This document shows, piece by piece, positions 1-9,892 of a stretch of DNA of 64,000 bases. Positions within the stretch are counted from its first letter, which is position 1. Every line of letters starts with the position of its first letter. The DNA lies in NCBI RefSeq assembly GCF_002993325.1, contig NZ_PVNO01000025.1, forward strand, positions 620,001 through 684,000, in the 5' to 3' direction. Both the position numbers and the translations under genes were made by a program. The stretch comes from Alteromonas gracilis (GTDB taxonomy: Bacteria > Pseudomonadota > Gammaproteobacteria > Enterobacterales > Alteromonadaceae). The notes below the pieces were generated by a model that had not been told where the DNA came from, searched no databases, and was given only the letters and a program-made list of their open reading frames with translations.

Positions 1-1
1 T

Positions 2-3000
2 ATAGAGATTGATACACAGACATCAAAAAAGGATATTGATGCGTTAACCAAAGAGCTTCATTCAGTTGTCGATGAGGTGTCGTTAGCGGTACAAGACTGG
101 CAGGGGATGACCAACACCTTGCAGGATGTTATTAAAAATAACGCTAAATTTAATTGGCCGGTATCAGCAGAAGCGAAAAACCAAACAAAAGCTTATCTTG
201 AGTGGCTGGGCGATCATAACTTCACCATGATGGGTTACCGTTATTATGACGTCAAAGCGATTGAAGGTGACCATAGATGGATACCTCAAAACGACACGAG
301 CCTGGGTTTGTTGAAAAACTCGATTAACGACCGCGAGCGCTTGTTGTCTCGTTTACCTGCTTCTGCAAGAGCCGAAGCATTAAGCAAAAACCCCCTAATA
401 TTAACGAAGACTAATTCTCGTGCTCGTGTGCATCGTCCAGCCTATATGGATTATGTGGGCGTGAAGGTATTTAATAAAGACGGGCAAGTTGTAGGTGAAC
501 ATCGCTTCTTAGGCTTATATTCAGCATCGTTTTACAATAACAGCGTAACTCAACTACCGATTTTACGAGAGAAGATTAAACGTATTTGTGAACTATCGGG
601 TTTTGAGCCCGGCACGCATGCTTACAAAGCGTTCGCAAACATTATTGAAACCTATCCTCGTGACGAGCTGCTTCAGACTCCTGCTGAAGAGCTAGCGCAA
701 ATCGTGATGGGTATCTTTCAAATGCAAGAAAGAGGTATCTCTCGCTTGTTCATCCGTAAAGATATCTTTGGGCGCTTTTTCTCATGCATGGTGTTTGTAC
801 CAAGAGAGCGCTATAACACCCAGTTAAGAAAAGAGACGCAAGCGCTTTTAAAGGCATCACTGGGTGCGACGGAAGAAGTAGAGTTCACGACATTTTTCTC
901 AGAGTCTGTGTATGCACGCACGCACTACATTGCAAGAGTCAACGATAACAACGCGGAATTCGATGTGAAGGAAATAGAGCAAAATATAATTGAGTTGACC
1001 AAAACGTGGAACGACAGACTAGCGTCTTCAATTTCTGCTGCGCACGGAGAGGCATCGGGCAAAGCGCTTGAGCGTAAATACAATAACGCGTTTTCTCGAA
1101 GCTATATGGAGCACAACCTCCCGTCGGCAGCGCTTGTCGATATCGGCAAGTTAGAGATGCTTGACGACAATCACACCCTAGACATGCTGTTCTATCGCCC
1201 TCAAGAAGAAGACGCTGACAGCCAAGTGGTTAAGCTTAAACTTTTCCATCGCGCTGAACCTATCCATTTGTCTGACGTACTGCCCATGCTAGAGAACTTT
1301 GGGTTACGCGTAATCGATGAAAGCCCTTATAAAATAACGTGTTCAGAGGGTGAGCGTAACTGGGTGATGGACTTCACCATGCTTCACAAAAGCGGCCAGC
1401 ATTTCGACATGGAGAAGGCTCAACTGTTGTTCCAAGACGCCTTCGCTAAAGTGTGGACCAAGACACTAGAGGATGACGCTTTCAACCGCCTAATTCTTGG
1501 TGCAAACATGACAGGCCGAAAAGTTACAATATTACGTGCCTATGCAAAATACATGCGTCAGACAGGCAGTTCGTTCAGCCGAGATTATATTGCCAACACG
1601 CTATCAAACTACCCAAATATCGCCCGTTTACTGGTTGATTTCTTTGACCTTCGCTTCAACCCTAAGAAAAAGCGTAACGTGAAGAAGGAAGAAGCGCTGC
1701 TAGAAGATATCAAGGCGCAGTTGGATAATGTAAGCAATGTGGATGATGACCGTATTATCCGCCGTTATCTTGACATGATGTCAGCGACCTTGCGTACTAA
1801 CTTCTATCAACCTGATGACGCTGGCAACGAAAAGTCTTATGTTTCGTTTAAAATGCTGCCAGAGCTTATTCCTGAGATGCCGCTTCCGCTGCCGAAGTTC
1901 GAAATATTCGTCTATAGCCCACGTGTAGAGGGTGTGCATTTACGAGGCGGTAAAGTTGCGCGTGGTGGTTTGCGTTGGTCAGACCGGCAGGAAGATTTTA
2001 GAACGGAAGTACTAGGGCTAGTTAAGGCGCAGCAGGTTAAAAATACGGTTATCGTACCGGTTGGCGCAAAAGGTGGGTTTGTTTGTAAAAACTTACCGGT
2101 AGGCGAAGGGCGTGCAGCTATTCAGGCAGAAGGTCAAGCCTGTTACCGCATTTTCATTACTAGTTTACTTGATATTACCGATAACATTGTCAATGGCGAG
2201 ATAGTACCGCCTAAAGATGTGGTTCGCCTTGATGATGACGACCCGTATTTGGTTGTAGCTGCAGATAAAGGCACTGCAACTTTCTCTGACATTGCCAACG
2301 GTATTGCAGAAGAATTTGGTTTTTGGCTAGGTGATGCATTCGCATCTGGCGGAAGTATAGGTTACGACCATAAAAAAATGGGCATAACCGCTCGCGGCGG
2401 CTGGGAATCTGTCAAGCGTCACTTCAGAGAAATTGGCATCGACTGTCAATCCACAGATTTTACGTGTGTAGGTGTAGGTGACATGGCTGGTGACGTATTC
2501 GGTAACGGTATGTTGCTTTCAGAGCACACGCGATTAATCGCAGCATTTAACCATTTACATATTTTCTTTGACCCTAGCCCTGATGCAGCAGCGAGCTATA
2601 AAGAACGTCAGCGCCTGTTTGAAAATCCAAGCCTTAGCTGGGAAGACTACGACAGTAAGCTCATCTCAAAGGGCGGTGGTGTGTTTAGCCGTGCGTCTAA
2701 GTCAATTAAGCTTACGCCTGAAATGAAGAAGTGGTTGGGTACCCGTCAGCTAACGATGACACCAAATGAGCTTATTCACAATATATTGAAAATGCCTGTC
2801 GACCTTCTTTGGAATGGCGGTATCGGTACGTATATTAAGAGCAAAAAAGAATCTCACTCAGATGTTGGCGATCGTGCCAACGATGACTTACGAGTTAATG
2901 GTCGTGACGTTCAAGCCAAAATTGTAGGCGAGGGCGGTAACCTAGGCTTAACGCAACTGGGACGAATTGAGTATGCCTCCAATGGCGGCCGGGTTAACAC

Positions 3001-4366
3001 TGACTTTATCGACAACGTGGGTGGTGTGGACTGTTCTGATAATGAAGTAAATATCAAAATCTTACTTAACAGCCTAGTGAACGACGGTGAGTTGACACTC
3101 AAGCAACGTAATAAATTACTTTACGATATGACCGACGATGTAAGTCGCATTGTACTCGAGGACTGCTATCGTCAAACTCAGTCAATCTCTATCACGGAGC
3201 TTGCTGGTGTTAAACAACTTAAAGAGCAGCTGCGCTTTATTCACGGTCTTGAGCGAGAAGGGCAACTAAATCGTGAACTGGAATTTATCCCAAGCGATGA
3301 TGAAATTTCAGATCGCGTGGCTTCAGATCAAGGGTTGACTCGTCCAGAGCTAAGCGTACTCATCGCCTACGGTAAGATGGTGTTGAAAGACGCGCTTAAT
3401 ATTCCTGAAATTACTGATAACCCTTATCATGGAAAGTTACTTGTAGAAGCGTTCCCATCAATCCTTCGCGAAAAATTTGCTACGCACATGCAGCAGCATC
3501 CACTTCGAAGCGAGATTATTGCCACTAAGTTAACTAATAACATGGTTAATGATATGGGTCTTAATTTTGTTTTCAGAATGCAGGAAGAGACAGGCGCAAG
3601 TGTTAGCGAAATCGCAGATGCCTACGCGATTGTGCATGGTATTTTCAATATGAAAACGCTGTGGGCTCGCATTGAAGAGCTCGATAATATTATCCCTGCG
3701 AAGTTGCAGCTTAAGATGCTAGATGAGGCCCGTAGGATCATGCGCCGCGCTGCACGTTGGTATATACGCCACGGTAACAAAGCGCAGAGCATTGAAGAAG
3801 CCATCGCTAGCTATCGCGGAACGTTTGACACTCTGTCGAAAAACCTACAACACTACCTTGTTGAAAGTGAATATGTGCAGCTTGAAGCAGCTACTCAAAG
3901 ATACATAGATAAAGGTGTCCCACAAGACATCGCGTATCAAGTGGCAAGCTTCTCAAACATGTTCTCAAGCTTCGACTTGGCGCAGATTGTAGAAGCGGAC
4001 AAACACGATACCGATGTTGTTGCTAAGCTTTACTATCAATTAGGTTCTCGTTTAGAGCTGCATTGGTTCCTAGATCAAATTAACAATCAAGCGGTAAGCA
4101 ACCATTGGCAAGCACTTGCACGTGCATCTTACCGTGAGGAGTTAGATTGGCAGCAGCGTTCAATTGCCGCGAACCTGTTGGCATCACGTGAAGATATCAG
4201 TGATGCTGACCAAATTTTAGATGAATGGATTGAAAGTAATCAGGTACTGCTTAAGCGTTGGTATCACATGATGTCAGAGTTTAAGACGAGTACAACTCAC
4301 GAATTTGCTAAATTTTCTGTTGCTTTACGTGAATTGATGCTTTTAAGCGTGAAGTCTAACCATTAG
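2..4366 (+). CDS. NAD-specific glutamate dehydrogenase, large type, 5' truncated by window
   Basis: This gene makes the very large bacterial NAD-dependent glutamate dehydrogenase (Bac_GDH family), which converts glutamate to 2-oxoglutarate and ammonia in the cytoplasm. The reading frame is open to the left edge, so the true start lies outside; about 1455 residues are visible of roughly 1600 usual for the family. The catalytic core is recognisable by GGLRWSDR-EDFRTEVLGL followed by VGAKGGFV, and the distal part by GEGGNLGLTQLGRIEYA and NVGGVDCSDNEVNIKI. A GTG at 77 opens an internal frame but is not a credible start because homology continues upstream. A hairpin terminator follows. Its family is certain; its regulation is not visible here. 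Confidence 0.95.
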   Translation: MEIDTQTSKKDIDALTKELHSVVDEVSLAVQDWQGMTNTLQDVIKNNAKFNWPVSAEAKNQTKAYLEWLGDHNFTMMGYRYYDVKAIEGDHRWIPQNDTSLGLLKNSINDRERLLSRLPASARAEALSKNPLILTKTNSRARVHRPAYMDYVGVKVFNKDGQVVGEHRFLGLYSASFYNNSVTQLPILREKIKRICELSGFEPGTHAYKAFANIIETYPRDELLQTPAEELAQIVMGIFQMQERGISRLFIRKDIFGRFFSCMVFVPRERYNTQLRKETQALLKASLGATEEVEFTTFFSESVYARTHYIARVNDNNAEFDVKEIEQNIIELTKTWNDRLASSISAAHGEASGKALERKYNNAFSRSYMEHNLPSAALVDIGKLEMLDDNHTLDMLFYRPQEEDADSQVVKLKLFHRAEPIHLSDVLPMLENFGLRVIDESPYKITCSEGERNWVMDFTMLHKSGQHFDMEKAQLLFQDAFAKVWTKTLEDDAFNRLILGANMTGRKVTILRAYAKYMRQTGSSFSRDYIANTLSNYPNIARLLVDFFDLRFNPKKKRNVKKEEALLEDIKAQLDNVSNVDDDRIIRRYLDMMSATLRTNFYQPDDAGNEKSYVSFKMLPELIPEMPLPLPKFEIFVYSPRVEGVHLRGGKVARGGLRWSDRQEDFRTEVLGLVKAQQVKNTVIVPVGAKGGFVCKNLPVGEGRAAIQAEGQACYRIFITSLLDITDNIVNGEIVPPKDVVRLDDDDPYLVVAADKGTATFSDIANGIAEEFGFWLGDAFASGGSIGYDHKKMGITARGGWESVKRHFREIGIDCQSTDFTCVGVGDMAGDVFGNGMLLSEHTRLIAAFNHLHIFFDPSPDAAASYKERQRLFENPSLSWEDYDSKLISKGGGVFSRASKSIKLTPEMKKWLGTRQLTMTPNELIHNILKMPVDLLWNGGIGTYIKSKKESHSDVGDRANDDLRVNGRDVQAKIVGEGGNLGLTQLGRIEYASNGGRVNTDFIDNVGGVDCSDNEVNIKILLNSLVNDGELTLKQRNKLLYDMTDDVSRIVLEDCYRQTQSISITELAGVKQLKEQLRFIHGLEREGQLNRELEFIPSDDEISDRVASDQGLTRPELSVLIAYGKMVLKDALNIPEITDNPYHGKLLVEAFPSILREKFATHMQQHPLRSEIIATKLTNNMVNDMGLNFVFRMQEETGASVSEIADAYAIVHGIFNMKTLWARIEELDNIIPAKLQLKMLDEARRIMRRAARWYIRHGNKAQSIEEAIASYRGTFDTLSKNLQHYLVESEYVQLEAATQRYIDKGVPQDIAYQVASFSNMFSSFDLAQIVEADKHDTDVVAKLYYQLGSRLELHWFLDQINNQAVSNHWQALARASYREELDWQQRSIAANLLASREDISDADQILDEWIESNQVLLKRWYHMMSEFKTSTTHEFAKFSVALRELMLLSVKSNH

Positions 4367-4388
4367 AATACACGCACCTTAATAATTT

Positions 4389-4414
4389 AAGCCCTGTTTA
4401 TCAGGGCTTTTTAT
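4389..4414 (+). terminator. Rho-independent terminator of the glutamate dehydrogenase gene
   Basis: An 8-bp stem AAGCCCTG/CAGGGCTT with a TTTAT loop runs straight into a T-rich tract, 23 bases after the stop codon. Confidence 0.85.
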
Positions 4415-4440
4415 TGGCCGAGTGATCGTTGTTGTATAAT
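4411..4440 (+). promoter_or_regulatory. Candidate sigma-70 promoter for pyrD
   Basis: A consensus TATAAT lies at 4435-4440 with a poor -35 (TTATTG at 4411-4416) 18 bases upstream. The site falls just after the terminator and about 90 bases before pyrD. The -10 is good and the -35 weak. Confidence 0.35.
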
Positions 4441-4531
4441 TTAGTTCCAGTGTTAGGATCAACATTCTTAACGCAAACCTATCAATGTTAGCGATCAACA
4501 GACCCTTAATAAGCGAGCGTTAAAATTAGCC

Positions 4532-5539
4532 ATGCAATCTTTAGTGCAAAAATTCTTACTTCAGTGCGAACCTGAAAAAAGTCACGATTTCACCATTAAC
4601 TGGTTAAACAAGACACAACACACACCGCTGAAATGGATGTACAGCACTCCCACAATCAAAAAACCAGTGACCGTCGCTGGAATGACCTTCGATAATCCAG
4701 TGGGACTTGCAGCAGGACTTGATAAAAACGGCGACTGCATCGATGCTTTTGCCAGTATGGGATTTGGTTTTGTTGAAATTGGTACGGTTACGCCGCGCCC
4801 TCAACCTGGAAATCCTAAACCTCGCTTGTTTCGAATTCCTGAAAAGCACGCCATTATCAATCGCATGGGCTTTAATAACAAAGGCGTTGATCATCTCGTT
4901 GAACAGGTGAAAAAGGCGGAGTTTAAAGGGCCTATTGGCATCAATATTGGTAAAAACAAAGATACTGAAGAAGCTAACGCCCTCGACGACTATCTAATAT
5001 GCCTCAATAAGGTATACCCTTACGCCAGCTATGTGACTATAAATATTTCTTCGCCAAATACGCCAGGTCTTAGAAACCTTCAATACGGTGAAGCTCTTGA
5101 TAAATTATTGGTAGGTCTCAAAGCAGCGCAAGAAACGCTGACACAAACTCACGGGAAATACGTACCGCTTTTTATTAAAATCGCGCCTGATTTAAGTGAT
5201 GTTGAAATCGACAGCATTGCGGCATCTCTTTTAGACAGTAAAATGGACGGCGTAATTGCGACAAACACAACACTTTCCCGAGAAGCCGTTACTGGGCTGA
5301 AACATGCGGATGAAATGGGTGGTTTGAGTGGTTCAGTAATGACTGACATGAGCCTTGAAGTTACGCGTAAATTGAACAAAGCGCTTGACCGCGCGATTCC
5401 GATAATAGGCGTAGGCGGAATAGATTCACCTACGACGGCCCAAGAAAGGCTCAATGCTGGCGCATCTCTCGTTCAAATCTATTCGGCTTTTATTTATCAA
5501 GGTCCGAACCTCGTTAAACGCATCGTAAACGCGTTATAA
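4532..5539 (+). CDS. pyrD: Dihydroorotate dehydrogenase (quinone), class 2
   Basis: It oxidises dihydroorotate to orotate in pyrimidine synthesis, passing electrons to membrane quinones through FMN. At 335 residues it matches E. coli PyrD in length. Visible hallmarks are the N-terminal membrane-associating helices, [13 protein letters not shown] near residue 60, the [10 protein letters not shown] segment, the active-site loop [14 protein letters not shown] with its catalytic serine, and the C-terminal FMN phosphate site IIGVGGI plus [16 protein letters not shown]. It stands alone between a terminator and rlmL; in E. coli pyrD also lies a few genes upstream of rlmL. Confidence 0.97.
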   Translation: MQSLVQKFLLQCEPEKSHDFTINWLNKTQHTPLKWMYSTPTIKKPVTVAGMTFDNPVGLAAGLDKNGDCIDAFASMGFGFVEIGTVTPRPQPGNPKPRLFRIPEKHAIINRMGFNNKGVDHLVEQVKKAEFKGPIGINIGKNKDTEEANALDDYLICLNKVYPYASYVTINISSPNTPGLRNLQYGEALDKLLVGLKAAQETLTQTHGKYVPLFIKIAPDLSDVEIDSIAASLLDSKMDGVIATNTTLSREAVTGLKHADEMGGLSGSVMTDMSLEVTRKLNKALDRAIPIIGVGGIDSPTTAQERLNAGASLVQIYSAFIYQGPNLVKRIVNAL

Positions 5540-5562
5540 TACATCTGAAAAAATAATCTCTT

Positions 5563-5596
5563 GTGTGCATGCTCAATTGTAAAAAAGCATGCACAC
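5563..5596 (+). repeat. 11-bp inverted repeat in the pyrD-rlmL gap
   Basis: GTGTGCATGCT (5563-5573) pairs perfectly with AGCATGCACAC (5586-5596) around a 12-base loop. No T-run follows on either strand, so it is not a standard terminator. It ends 17 bases before the rlmL start and could be an mRNA leader hairpin or an operator. Confidence 0.6.
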
Positions 5597-5613
5597 CCAA
5601 AACAGGTAATTGA

Positions 5614-7713
5614 ATGAATACTATTCTGGTTACGACCAGTCGCGGTCTTGACGAACTATTAAAGCAAGAAGTGCTGAACCTATGCCCTGATGCACAAATT
5701 AAACAAGGGCCTGGCACTATACAGTTTGAAGGGTCAAAAGAAGATGCTTATAAACTTTGCTTGTGGTCGCGACTAGCAAACCGCGTAATCTGGGTGCTTG
5801 CGTCTGGTAAAGCAGGGGATGCTGAAGCCCTGTACAACACAGCGATGGGCATCGATTGGCAAATGCAGATGGATTCACGTCATACTTTATCTGTACAGTT
5901 TATCGGTACTAATTTTGCGATTAAAAACACACAGTTTGGCGCAGTGCGCGTTAAAGATGCGATTGTTGACTCGTTTGTTGAGCAAGGTTTACCTCGCCCT
6001 TCAGTAGAACGCAAAACGCCTGATATTTCTGTTTACGCAAGACTTCATCGCGATAACGTGATCATAGGAATTGACTTGGCTGGTGCCAGTCTCCACCAGC
6101 GTGCTTACAGGCAAGAAACCGGTGATGCACCACTAAAAGAACACATCGCAAGTGCAATGCTAATGCGCAGTGGTTGGACAGAAAATACAAGTGCGCCATT
6201 GGTTGATTTAATGTGTGGCTCAGGCACCATCGCTATTGAGGCCGCATATATTGCCCGAAATATCGCACCGGGTATTAAGCGCTCTTATTGGGGTTTTACT
6301 AAGTGGTTAGGCCATGAAGAAAAACTCTGGGAAGCATTGCTCGAAAACGCAATTACGGTTCAAAAACCAAGCTGTGAAGGTGGCATTTACGCCGGTGACT
6401 TTAGCCGTAAGATGGTTGCTATTGCCAAAGCCAATGCAGATTTTGCCGGCGTGTTTAGTGATATATCATTTTCTCAGCAAGATGCAACGAAGTCATCACC
6501 ACCAGTAGCAACGCCCGGCTACGTAGTATCAAACCCTCCGTATGGCGAACGTCTTGGTGAACTTACCTCGCTTATTCCGCTTTTCAGTGATTGGGGCAAG
6601 CGTTTTAAAGAAGCATGGAAGGGATGGCACGTTTCACTGCTAAGCAGTAATCGTGACTTACTTCGCGTATTAAAACTTCGTGCAACTAAAGACTACGCCA
6701 TGAATAATGGTAAGTTAGAATGTCGTCTTGCTAACTACGTGCTAGATGAAGATAACACGGTGCAGTTCAGCGAAGATGCTGACAATCACGAATTTGCTAA
6801 TCGCTTGAAGAAAAACCTCAAGCGTATGAAAGGCTGGATAAAAAGCGCAAACACAAACTGTTATCGCATCTACGATGCCGATCTGCCGGATTATAATGTA
6901 GCGGTAGATCGATACGATGATTGGCTTGTAGTGCAAGAGTATGCGCCACCAAAAACCGTATCGGAAGACAAAGCCCGAAAACGCCTTCAGGAAGTCCTTC
7001 TTCATTTACCCGCGGTGACAGGCGTGTCGCCCAAAAAGATTGCATTAAAAGTCCGTGCCCAACAAAAAGGCACTAAGCAGTACGAAAAAATTAATCAGTC
7101 TGGCGACATGATGGAAGTGTATGAAAATGGCGCGCGTTTCTTAGTAAACCTAACAGATTATTTAGATACCGGCCTTTTCCTAGACCATCGCAATACTCGT
7201 CAAAAAGTAAAAGCGATGTCAGAGGGTAAGGACGTACTAAACCTTTTTTCTTACACAGGCAGCGTGTCAGTATTTGCAGCAATGGGTGGCGCTAAATCAG
7301 TCACTACGGTTGATATGTCAAATACTTACCTAGAGTGGGCAAAGAAAAACGTAGCGCTTAACAAGCTTACCGGTCCACACGCGTTTATCCAGGCAGACTG
7401 CACAACGTGGCTCAACAGCCATAAAGGTAAATACGACTTAATTTTTATCGACCCACCATCATTTTCAAATTCAAAGCGCATGCAGAATACGTGGGATGTG
7501 CAGCGCGATCACGTAAAAATGCTTAGCGATGCTAAGGCGTGTTTAAAAGCGCAAGGGACGATTATTTTTTCCAATAATAAGCGTGGCTTTAAGTTGGACG
7601 AGCCGGCAATAAGCGCACTTGGTCTCTCTGTGAAAAATATCACTAATGAAACTATTCCTGAAGATTTTGCCCGTAAAGGTAAAATTCATCAGTGCTGGAT
7701 ACTAGCATCGTGA
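5614..7713 (+). CDS. rlmL: 23S rRNA (guanine-N2/N7) methyltransferase RlmKL
   Basis: This bifunctional enzyme methylates 23S rRNA at m2G2445 (RlmL half) and m7G2069 (RlmK half) during ribosome assembly. The 699 residues compare with 702 in E. coli. In order there is a THUMP domain (about 45-155), a first Rossmann methyltransferase with DLMCGSGTIAIEAA (about 197-210) and the NPPYGERL catalytic motif, then a second methyltransferase with LNLFSYTGSVSVFAAMGG and DPPSFSNSK. The stop overlaps the likely GTG start of the next gene, and a tightly packed run through uup suggests one operon. Confidence 0.97.
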   Translation: MNTILVTTSRGLDELLKQEVLNLCPDAQIKQGPGTIQFEGSKEDAYKLCLWSRLANRVIWVLASGKAGDAEALYNTAMGIDWQMQMDSRHTLSVQFIGTNFAIKNTQFGAVRVKDAIVDSFVEQGLPRPSVERKTPDISVYARLHRDNVIIGIDLAGASLHQRAYRQETGDAPLKEHIASAMLMRSGWTENTSAPLVDLMCGSGTIAIEAAYIARNIAPGIKRSYWGFTKWLGHEEKLWEALLENAITVQKPSCEGGIYAGDFSRKMVAIAKANADFAGVFSDISFSQQDATKSSPPVATPGYVVSNPPYGERLGELTSLIPLFSDWGKRFKEAWKGWHVSLLSSNRDLLRVLKLRATKDYAMNNGKLECRLANYVLDEDNTVQFSEDADNHEFANRLKKNLKRMKGWIKSANTNCYRIYDADLPDYNVAVDRYDDWLVVQEYAPPKTVSEDKARKRLQEVLLHLPAVTGVSPKKIALKVRAQQKGTKQYEKINQSGDMMEVYENGARFLVNLTDYLDTGLFLDHRNTRQKVKAMSEGKDVLNLFSYTGSVSVFAAMGGAKSVTTVDMSNTYLEWAKKNVALNKLTGPHAFIQADCTTWLNSHKGKYDLIFIDPPSFSNSKRMQNTWDVQRDHVKMLSDAKACLKAQGTIIFSNNKRGFKLDEPAISALGLSVKNITNETIPEDFARKGKIHQCWILAS

Positions 7714-7943
7714 AGATTTATTTTTACACCGGTCCTCATTGCAGTTTATGTGATTTAGCCGATGTGGAGATAGCGCGCACGTCTATGTCTTCATCGTTAA
7801 CGATAGAAAAGATTAATATCCGTCAAAGCACGGAGCTTTACCACCTATATGGCGCTCGTATTCCGGTGCTGAAGCGAGATGACAATAATAAGGAAATCGG
7901 TTGGCCTTTCACCACAGCCGATTTAGAGGAGTTTCTTCAGTGA
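7710..7943 (+). CDS. Glutaredoxin-like protein (DUF836 family)
   Basis: A 77-residue thioredoxin-fold protein beginning (V/M)KIYFYTGPHCSLCD, with a CxxC redox motif near residues 11-14 and the cis-proline region ARIPVL typical of glutaredoxin-like DUF836 proteins. The GTG at 7710 overlaps the rlmL stop by four bases and puts the strand-helix of the fold right at the N-terminus; a GTG at 7692 in the same frame is the alternative. It also overlaps the uup start, so all three genes are probably co-translated. The thiol partner is unknown. Confidence 0.85.
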   Translation: MKIYFYTGPHCSLCDLADVEIARTSMSSSLTIEKINIRQSTELYHLYGARIPVLKRDDNNKEIGWPFTTADLEEFLQ

Positions 7944-9880
7944 GCATTTTGCAGTTAAAAAACATCACTGTTATTTATGGAAATCCGCCGCTTTTAGACG
8001 GCGTCGAACTTGTTGTTCAACCGAAAGAGCGGGTGTGTCTCGTTGGCCGTAACGGCAGTGGAAAGTCTACCTTAATGAAGGTCATCGCTGGCGATATTAT
8101 TGCTGATGACGGCCAGAGGATAATTGAGAGTAATACGGTTATTGCCCGTTTAGAGCAGGATCCTCCACAGACCACAGATGTTACGCTTTTCGATTACGTT
8201 GCAGAAGGTCTATCTGACGTTGGGGAAACGCTGAAAGCCTATTTTCATCAAACCCGTATCGTCGGTGAAGACCCTAGTGAAGCTAACTTAAATAAGCTTC
8301 AACGTTTACAAGAACAACTTGAAGCGCGCGATGCATGGCAGTTTGAACAGCAAATAGAACAAACACTAACGATGCTCAAGCTAGATCCAGAGATTTCGCT
8401 ATCAACGTTATCTGGAGGATGGCGTAGAAAAGCGGCACTAGCGCGAGCTCTTGTTCGTCAACCAGACCTACTGCTTCTAGACGAGCCTACTAACCACCTT
8501 GATATTGAAATGATACGATGGCTTGAGTCAAGCTTAAGCAATTATCAAGGTGCCATTGTATTTGTCAGCCATGACCGTGCTTTTATACGCGCAATGGCCA
8601 CACGAATTATTGACCTCGACCGAGGCTCTGTTACCAGCTATCCCGGAAATTACGAAACTTACCTAGAGAAAAAACAACAAGATTTAGAGGTTGAAGCGTC
8701 TCAAAACGCTGAGTTTGATAAAAAGTTAGCGCAAGAAGAAGTTTGGATTCGTCAGGGTATCAAAGCTCGCCGTACACGCAATGAAGGGCGAGTGCGAGCC
8801 CTCAAAAAACTGCGTGAGGAGCGTAAAGCAAGACGTGCAGTGCAGGGTAATGCTGTGGTTAACCAACATCAAGGCGCACGTTCAGGCAAGATGGTATTTG
8901 AGGTAAAAGACCTCAGCTACAGCATTGAAGGTAAGCCTATTGTCAAAGGCCTAAACCTTAATGTGCTGCGTGGTGATAAGCTTGCACTTATCGGCCCGAA
9001 CGGTAGCGGTAAAAGTACACTAATCAAGTTACTATTAGGTGAGTTACAGCCCGATGCTGGCAACTGCAAGCAAGGCACGAATTTAGAGGTTGCGTATTTC
9101 GACCAGCACCGACATGGCTTGGATTTAGAACAGACCGTGATCGATGCCGTGGGCGATGGGAAAAGAGATTTGATGGTTAACGGCCACCCGCGCCACGTTA
9201 TCAGCTATCTTCAAGACTATCTTTTTACACCTGAGCGTGTAAATGCGCCGGTAAAATCCCTATCTGGCGGAGAAAAGAACCGTTTGATGTTAGCTAAGCT
9301 TATGCTAAAGCCGAGTAATGTTTTGGTACTCGATGAGCCAACTAACGATCTTGATGTTGAAACGCTGGAAATGCTGGAAACCTTGCTCAATGAATATACC
9401 GGCACTGTTCTGTTAGTGAGTCACGATAGGGAATTTGTTGATAATGTTGCTAATAGTAGCGTGGTTTTTGAAGGCCATGGCGTGCTTAGAGAGTTCATTG
9501 GGGGTTTCACTGACGTAGAAAACTGGTATAAAGACCAACAGGAAAAGCGTCAGCAAATCGAAAAAGAAGAAAAAGCCAAAGTAAAGAATGAAACTAATTC
9601 AACTTCGGGGAGTCCTAGTGCTAAGTCTGCCCCCCGTAAGACGAAAAAGCTATCATACAAAGACCAGCGAGAGCTTGAGTCTCTTCCCAAAGAATTAGAA
9701 ACGTTAGAGGAAGAACTTGAAGCCATGCAGGAAAAGGTTAACGACCCGGATTTCTTCAAACAAGATAGTGACACTACCGCCAAGGCTCTAGCCGAATTAG
9801 CGGATAAAGAAGAATTACTTTCCCAGAAATATGCGCGCTGGGATGAACTAGAAAGTATGCTGGAAGATAATCAGCAGTAA
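7940..9880 (+). CDS. uup: ABC-F family ATPase Uup
   Basis: A soluble ABC-F protein with two ATPase cassettes and no membrane domain; family members act on ribosomes, and E. coli Uup also limits transposon excision. Cassette 1 has Walker A GRNGSGKST, signature LSGGWRRKAALARAL and DEPTNHLD; cassette 2 has GPNGSGKST, LSGGEKNRLMLAKL and DEPTNDLD. The charged linker (KARRTRNEGRVRALKKLREER) and the C-terminal coiled coil with a lysine/glutamate-rich stretch are both present. The GTG at 7940 (MSILQLKNITV) fits homologues better than the upstream ATG at 7901, which lies inside the preceding gene. Length is 646 residues versus 635 in E. coli. Confidence 0.95.
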   Translation: MSILQLKNITVIYGNPPLLDGVELVVQPKERVCLVGRNGSGKSTLMKVIAGDIIADDGQRIIESNTVIARLEQDPPQTTDVTLFDYVAEGLSDVGETLKAYFHQTRIVGEDPSEANLNKLQRLQEQLEARDAWQFEQQIEQTLTMLKLDPEISLSTLSGGWRRKAALARALVRQPDLLLLDEPTNHLDIEMIRWLESSLSNYQGAIVFVSHDRAFIRAMATRIIDLDRGSVTSYPGNYETYLEKKQQDLEVEASQNAEFDKKLAQEEVWIRQGIKARRTRNEGRVRALKKLREERKARRAVQGNAVVNQHQGARSGKMVFEVKDLSYSIEGKPIVKGLNLNVLRGDKLALIGPNGSGKSTLIKLLLGELQPDAGNCKQGTNLEVAYFDQHRHGLDLEQTVIDAVGDGKRDLMVNGHPRHVISYLQDYLFTPERVNAPVKSLSGGEKNRLMLAKLMLKPSNVLVLDEPTNDLDVETLEMLETLLNEYTGTVLLVSHDREFVDNVANSSVVFEGHGVLREFIGGFTDVENWYKDQQEKRQQIEKEEKAKVKNETNSTSGSPSAKSAPRKTKKLSYKDQRELESLPKELETLEEELEAMQEKVNDPDFFKQDSDTTAKALAELADKEELLSQKYARWDELESMLEDNQQ

Positions 9881-9892
9881 ATAGGATTTTAA

